The notes under the pieces are model-generated. The model was not told the DNA's origin and did no database searches. It saw nothing but the letters and a program-made list of their open reading frames with translations. From contig NZ_JHVC01000007.1 in the NCBI RefSeq assembly GCF_000619945.1, positions 186,001 to 250,000 on the forward strand: DNA of 64,000 bases, read 5' to 3'. Of this stretch, positions 61,952 through 64,000 are shown piece after piece. The number at the start of each line of letters is the position of its first letter. Within the stretch, counting starts at the first letter, position 1. The stretch comes from Clostridium lundense DSM 17049. Its GTDB lineage: Bacteria; Bacillota; Clostridia; Clostridiales; Clostridiaceae. The position numbers and the translations under genes were made by a program.

Positions 61952-62401
61952 ATGGATATATATCTTAAACATATTACAGAAGAAAATTTAAAAGAATGTA
62001 TCAATTTGAAAATATCAAAAGAACAAGAAAGATATTTACCACATACTAATGAAGCATCTATTAATGAAGCAAAGGTTAATTCTCAGTGGATGCCTTTGGG
62101 AATTTATAAAGATGATAAGATGATAGGATTTGCAATGTATGGACCGGATGATGAGGAAACTGATTGTATATGGTTGATTCGCTTTATGATTGATGAAAAG
62201 TATCAGGGGAAAGGATATGGAAGATATGCATTACAACTTTTATTAAATAGAATAAAGGAACAATCAACATTAAGAAAAATATATTTAAGTTTTCATCCAG
62301 AAAGTATAGTAGCAGAAAAATTATATTTAAGTTTTGGATTTAAGCAGTTTATAACTGGATTTGAAGCTGAGGATGAGATTTTTTTTGAGCTAATTATGTA
62401 A
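61952..62401 (+). CDS. GNAT-family N-acetyltransferase (spermine/spermidine acetyltransferase-like)
   Basis: A 149-residue enzyme: N-terminal TEENLKECINLKISKEQERYLPHTNEAS in pieces, MIGFAMYGPDDEE, and the acetyl-CoA motif RFMIDEKYQGKGYGRYAL at about 74-91, ending KLYLSFGFKQF. The start block resembles BltD/PaiA polyamine acetyltransferases. AGAGGGGAATAGAGC precedes the ATG. It is cotranscribed with the methyltransferase. Confidence 0.87.
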   Translation: MDIYLKHITEENLKECINLKISKEQERYLPHTNEASINEAKVNSQWMPLGIYKDDKMIGFAMYGPDDEETDCIWLIRFMIDEKYQGKGYGRYALQLLLNRIKEQSTLRKIYLSFHPESIVAEKLYLSFGFKQFITGFEAEDEIFFELIM

Positions 62402-62452
62402 TATAAGAAAATTACGAAGCAACTTTTTATAGTGTGAAGGAGATGAGTTAAA

Positions 62453-62908
62453 GTGTGTAATGAGTGTTATAGTGATAATCCAAGAATAACTCCTCTTTTA
62501 AAAGGAGAACAATGCTTAAAAAATCATACCCAATATATATGTCCAACATGTGGAAGATGTATATGCATTGATAGAGATGATAAGAGAGGCGTTTATAGAT
62601 GGAATTTTCCTTTTAAAACATTAGAAATTGCTAAATTATATTTGAGGACAGCAGAAGTTGTATGTAATGATGTTTGTGGAATATATGAAATTACAGGAAA
62701 AAACAATAGGATTTCTTATAAGATTTTTCATGATAAAAAAGACTTAGAAAAGTATTTATCAAAGAATAAGGACAAGATATGTAAACAGATGAGCCCTGTA
62801 TATATATCTAAGCAATATATTGAAAATCCTAATGCTGGAATTAGAAAACTTAGGGATGATGAAGTAAAAAAATATCTACAGGAACAAAAAGATTTATGTG
62901 AAATTTAA
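62453..62908 (+). CDS. Zinc-ribbon-containing uncharacterised protein
   Basis: A 151-residue protein with cysteine pairs CNEC near the start and CPTCGRC at about 31-37, followed by CI, and a later CNDVCG. The middle WNFPFKTLEIAKLYLRTAE and the charged helical end KLRDDEVKKYLQEQ suggest a conserved small protein found next to GNAT genes. It probably binds zinc; role unknown. GTG at 62453 follows AAGGAGATGAG. Confidence 0.72.
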   Translation: MCNECYSDNPRITPLLKGEQCLKNHTQYICPTCGRCICIDRDDKRGVYRWNFPFKTLEIAKLYLRTAEVVCNDVCGIYEITGKNNRISYKIFHDKKDLEKYLSKNKDKICKQMSPVYISKQYIENPNAGIRKLRDDEVKKYLQEQKDLCEI

Positions 62909-62931
62909 ATTGCAATTTAGGAGGAAATAAT

Positions 62932-63192
62932 ATGGACTATACAATTATTGGAATAATATTAATTGGAGTTTTAACAATTTTAAGTAGTATTCATACATTT
63001 CAAGATAATGTGACACGTATGAATTCAACTTTAAATAAAATTGCTAAACAGGTTGGAGTACCAGGACTAGATATAGATAGTGAATTACGTGATCTTATTT
63101 CAGAAGGTAAAAAAGTTCAAGCAATTAAAAAGGCAAGAATAGTTTTAGGGCTTTCATTAGTAGAAGCAAAGGAATATGTTGATTCTTTATAA
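62932..63192 (+). CDS. Membrane protein with L7/L12 C-terminal-like domain
   Basis: An 86-residue protein with one N-terminal membrane helix (about 5-20), then a segment LRDLISEGKKVQAIKKARIVLGLSLVEAKEYVDSL that matches the helix-turn-helix half of the ribosomal L7/L12 C-terminal domain. Such small proteins are widespread in Firmicutes and of unknown function. AGGAGG precedes the ATG. Confidence 0.75.
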   Translation: MDYTIIGIILIGVLTILSSIHTFQDNVTRMNSTLNKIAKQVGVPGLDIDSELRDLISEGKKVQAIKKARIVLGLSLVEAKEYVDSL

Positions 63193-63212
63193 AACTTTAA
63201 AGGAGATATAGT

Positions 63213-63449
63213 ATGGATAACAAAAATAAAATAAAGTTAACTAAAGAAAAAAGAGCAGAGATGATTTCTTCTATAAAGAATTATTTTTATAATGAAAGAG
63301 AAGAAGAAATAGGTGAATTAGCTTCAAGTTTAATTTTAGATTTTATTATAGAACAACTAGCACCAGAATTTTACAACCAGGGAGTGTATGATTCCTATAC
63401 ATATATGAGTGATAGAATTGAAGATGTATTGTCAATTCAAAAATATTAA
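63213..63449 (+). CDS. DUF2164 family protein
   Basis: A 78-residue protein: KIKLTKEKRAEMISSIKNYF, then EEEIGELASSLILDFIIEQLAPEFYNQGVYD and a helical tail. This is the whole DUF2164 family length. Function unknown. AAAGGAG precedes the ATG. It belongs to the same run as the two preceding genes. Confidence 0.85.
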   Translation: MDNKNKIKLTKEKRAEMISSIKNYFYNEREEEIGELASSLILDFIIEQLAPEFYNQGVYDSYTYMSDRIEDVLSIQKY

Positions 63450-63490
63450 TTAATATTTATAATTATAATATTTTTATAATAAGAATATAA

Positions 63491-63537
63491 AAGTAAGACT
63501 TAATTTGTAAAATATAAGCAAGTTAGGTCTTATTTTT
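63491..63537 (+). terminator. Terminator after the DUF2164 gene
   Basis: AAGTAAGACTTAATTTG pairs with CAAGTTAGGTCTTATTTTT with G-U pairs and ends in a T run. Confidence 0.65.
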
Positions 63538-63615
63538 GTAAAAAACAGAAGCAATAAAAAATATGGCAATGTATATAATGAATAAAGGCTATAAAATGAA
63601 TGAGGGTAAAAATTC

Positions 63616-64000
63616 ATGAAAAGATTAGGTATATTTTTTATATGCATTTTGCTTTTATTAAGCTTCTGTAGTTGTGATGTTAAAAATAATAATATAAGTA
63701 ATAGTTCATCAAAAGTAACAGATAAGAATGAGAAACTAAAGAGTAAGCAAAATAACAATACAGAACCTATTAATTTAGATGAGGTAAAGGATACTTTTTA
63801 TAATAAAAAGGAGGACTTGACTAAAAAATTTGGTAGTAATGTTAATGTGAAAAATTTTAGTGATGAAATTATATCCTTGGAATATGATAACAAATTAATA
63901 TTTCTTTTAGACAAAGAAAACAAGAAGGGTGTATTTTCAGTAATATTAAAAAGATCACTTAAAATTAGGAATAAAATAATAGAACTGGGTATTACTAAAG
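63616..64000 (+). CDS. Putative lipoprotein, cut by right edge
   Basis: At least 128 residues are visible. The start MKRLGIFFICILLLLSFCSC has the hydrophobic core of a lipoprotein signal ending at C18 or C20, followed by an Asn/Ser/Lys-rich spacer (about 20-50) and a domain with KEDLTKKFGSNVNVKNFSDEIISLEYDN that looks like the SmpA-type repeats found in Firmicutes lipoproteins. AGGGTAAA precedes the ATG. The C-terminus lies beyond the window. Confidence 0.72.
   Translation, partial: MKRLGIFFICILLLLSFCSCDVKNNNISNSSSKVTDKNEKLKSKQNNNTEPINLDEVKDTFYNKKEDLTKKFGSNVNVKNFSDEIISLEYDNKLIFLLDKENKKGVFSVILKRSLKIRNKIIELGITK

Overview
The window is a strongly A+T-rich, densely coded stretch that looks like a Clostridium sensu stricto chromosome (C. 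botulinum/sporogenes-like, inferred). The pointers are AGGAGG-type ribosome sites, GTG and TTG starts, a serine T-box leader, spore-glycosylation (CgeB) paralogues, an agr quorum-sensing locus, tandem YhgE/Pip genes and DUF1847/NifX/P-II genes typical of anaerobic Firmicutes. No rRNA, canonical tRNA, CRISPR array, complete IS or prophage was seen.

Layout. 1-1430: BceRS-like two-component system on the minus strand (kinase cut by the edge) and a PspC gene. 1463-5677: T-box-controlled seryl-tRNA synthetase of unusual sequence, then DUF4272 and SUKH (SMI1/KNR4) genes. 5713-13210: isochorismatase-like protein, membrane-anchored subtilase, VanRS-like two-component pair, and an ArsR-type regulator next to an ABC exporter with a perfect palindrome at its promoter. 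13380-22142: lipoprotein, type I restriction-modification M and S genes with only an HsdR tail left, then an ECF sigma/ABC-2 transporter operon. 22223-25793: YdcF, NifX, an ATPase stub, DUF1847, P-II and DUF1538. 26075-31699: amidase, DUF1906, three CgeB-type glycosyltransferases and a polysaccharide deacetylase, probably spore-surface functions. 31915-37833: DUF4178-DUF350-aminopropyltransferase operon, SDR, PPOX/HxlR pair and methionine aminopeptidase. 38020-43483: non-canonical Hsp70, J-like/TPR protein and membrane protein behind a 43-bp perfect palindrome. 43702-51860: zinc-ribbon SDR with an unknown partner, msrB and two YhgE/Pip proteins. 51905-53268: a hairpin-rich gene-free region ending in a strong terminator, then a DIP1984-family gene followed 18 bases later by a class-II tRNA-like sequence. 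53480-58492: agrA-agrC converging on agrB-agrD, plus a cluster of small secreted or membrane proteins. 58581-64000: YbjQ, a CPBP protease fused in frame to a lipoprotein, methyltransferase, GNAT and small conserved genes.

The items most worth attention are the tRNA-like RNA downstream of the DIP1984 gene, the hairpin-rich putative RNA at 51905-52401, the agr locus with a readable 49-residue AgrD and neighbouring small-protein cluster, the chaperone operon behind a giant palindrome, and a dispersed repeat family with four copies in this window. All calls come from reading the sequence; no database search was run.
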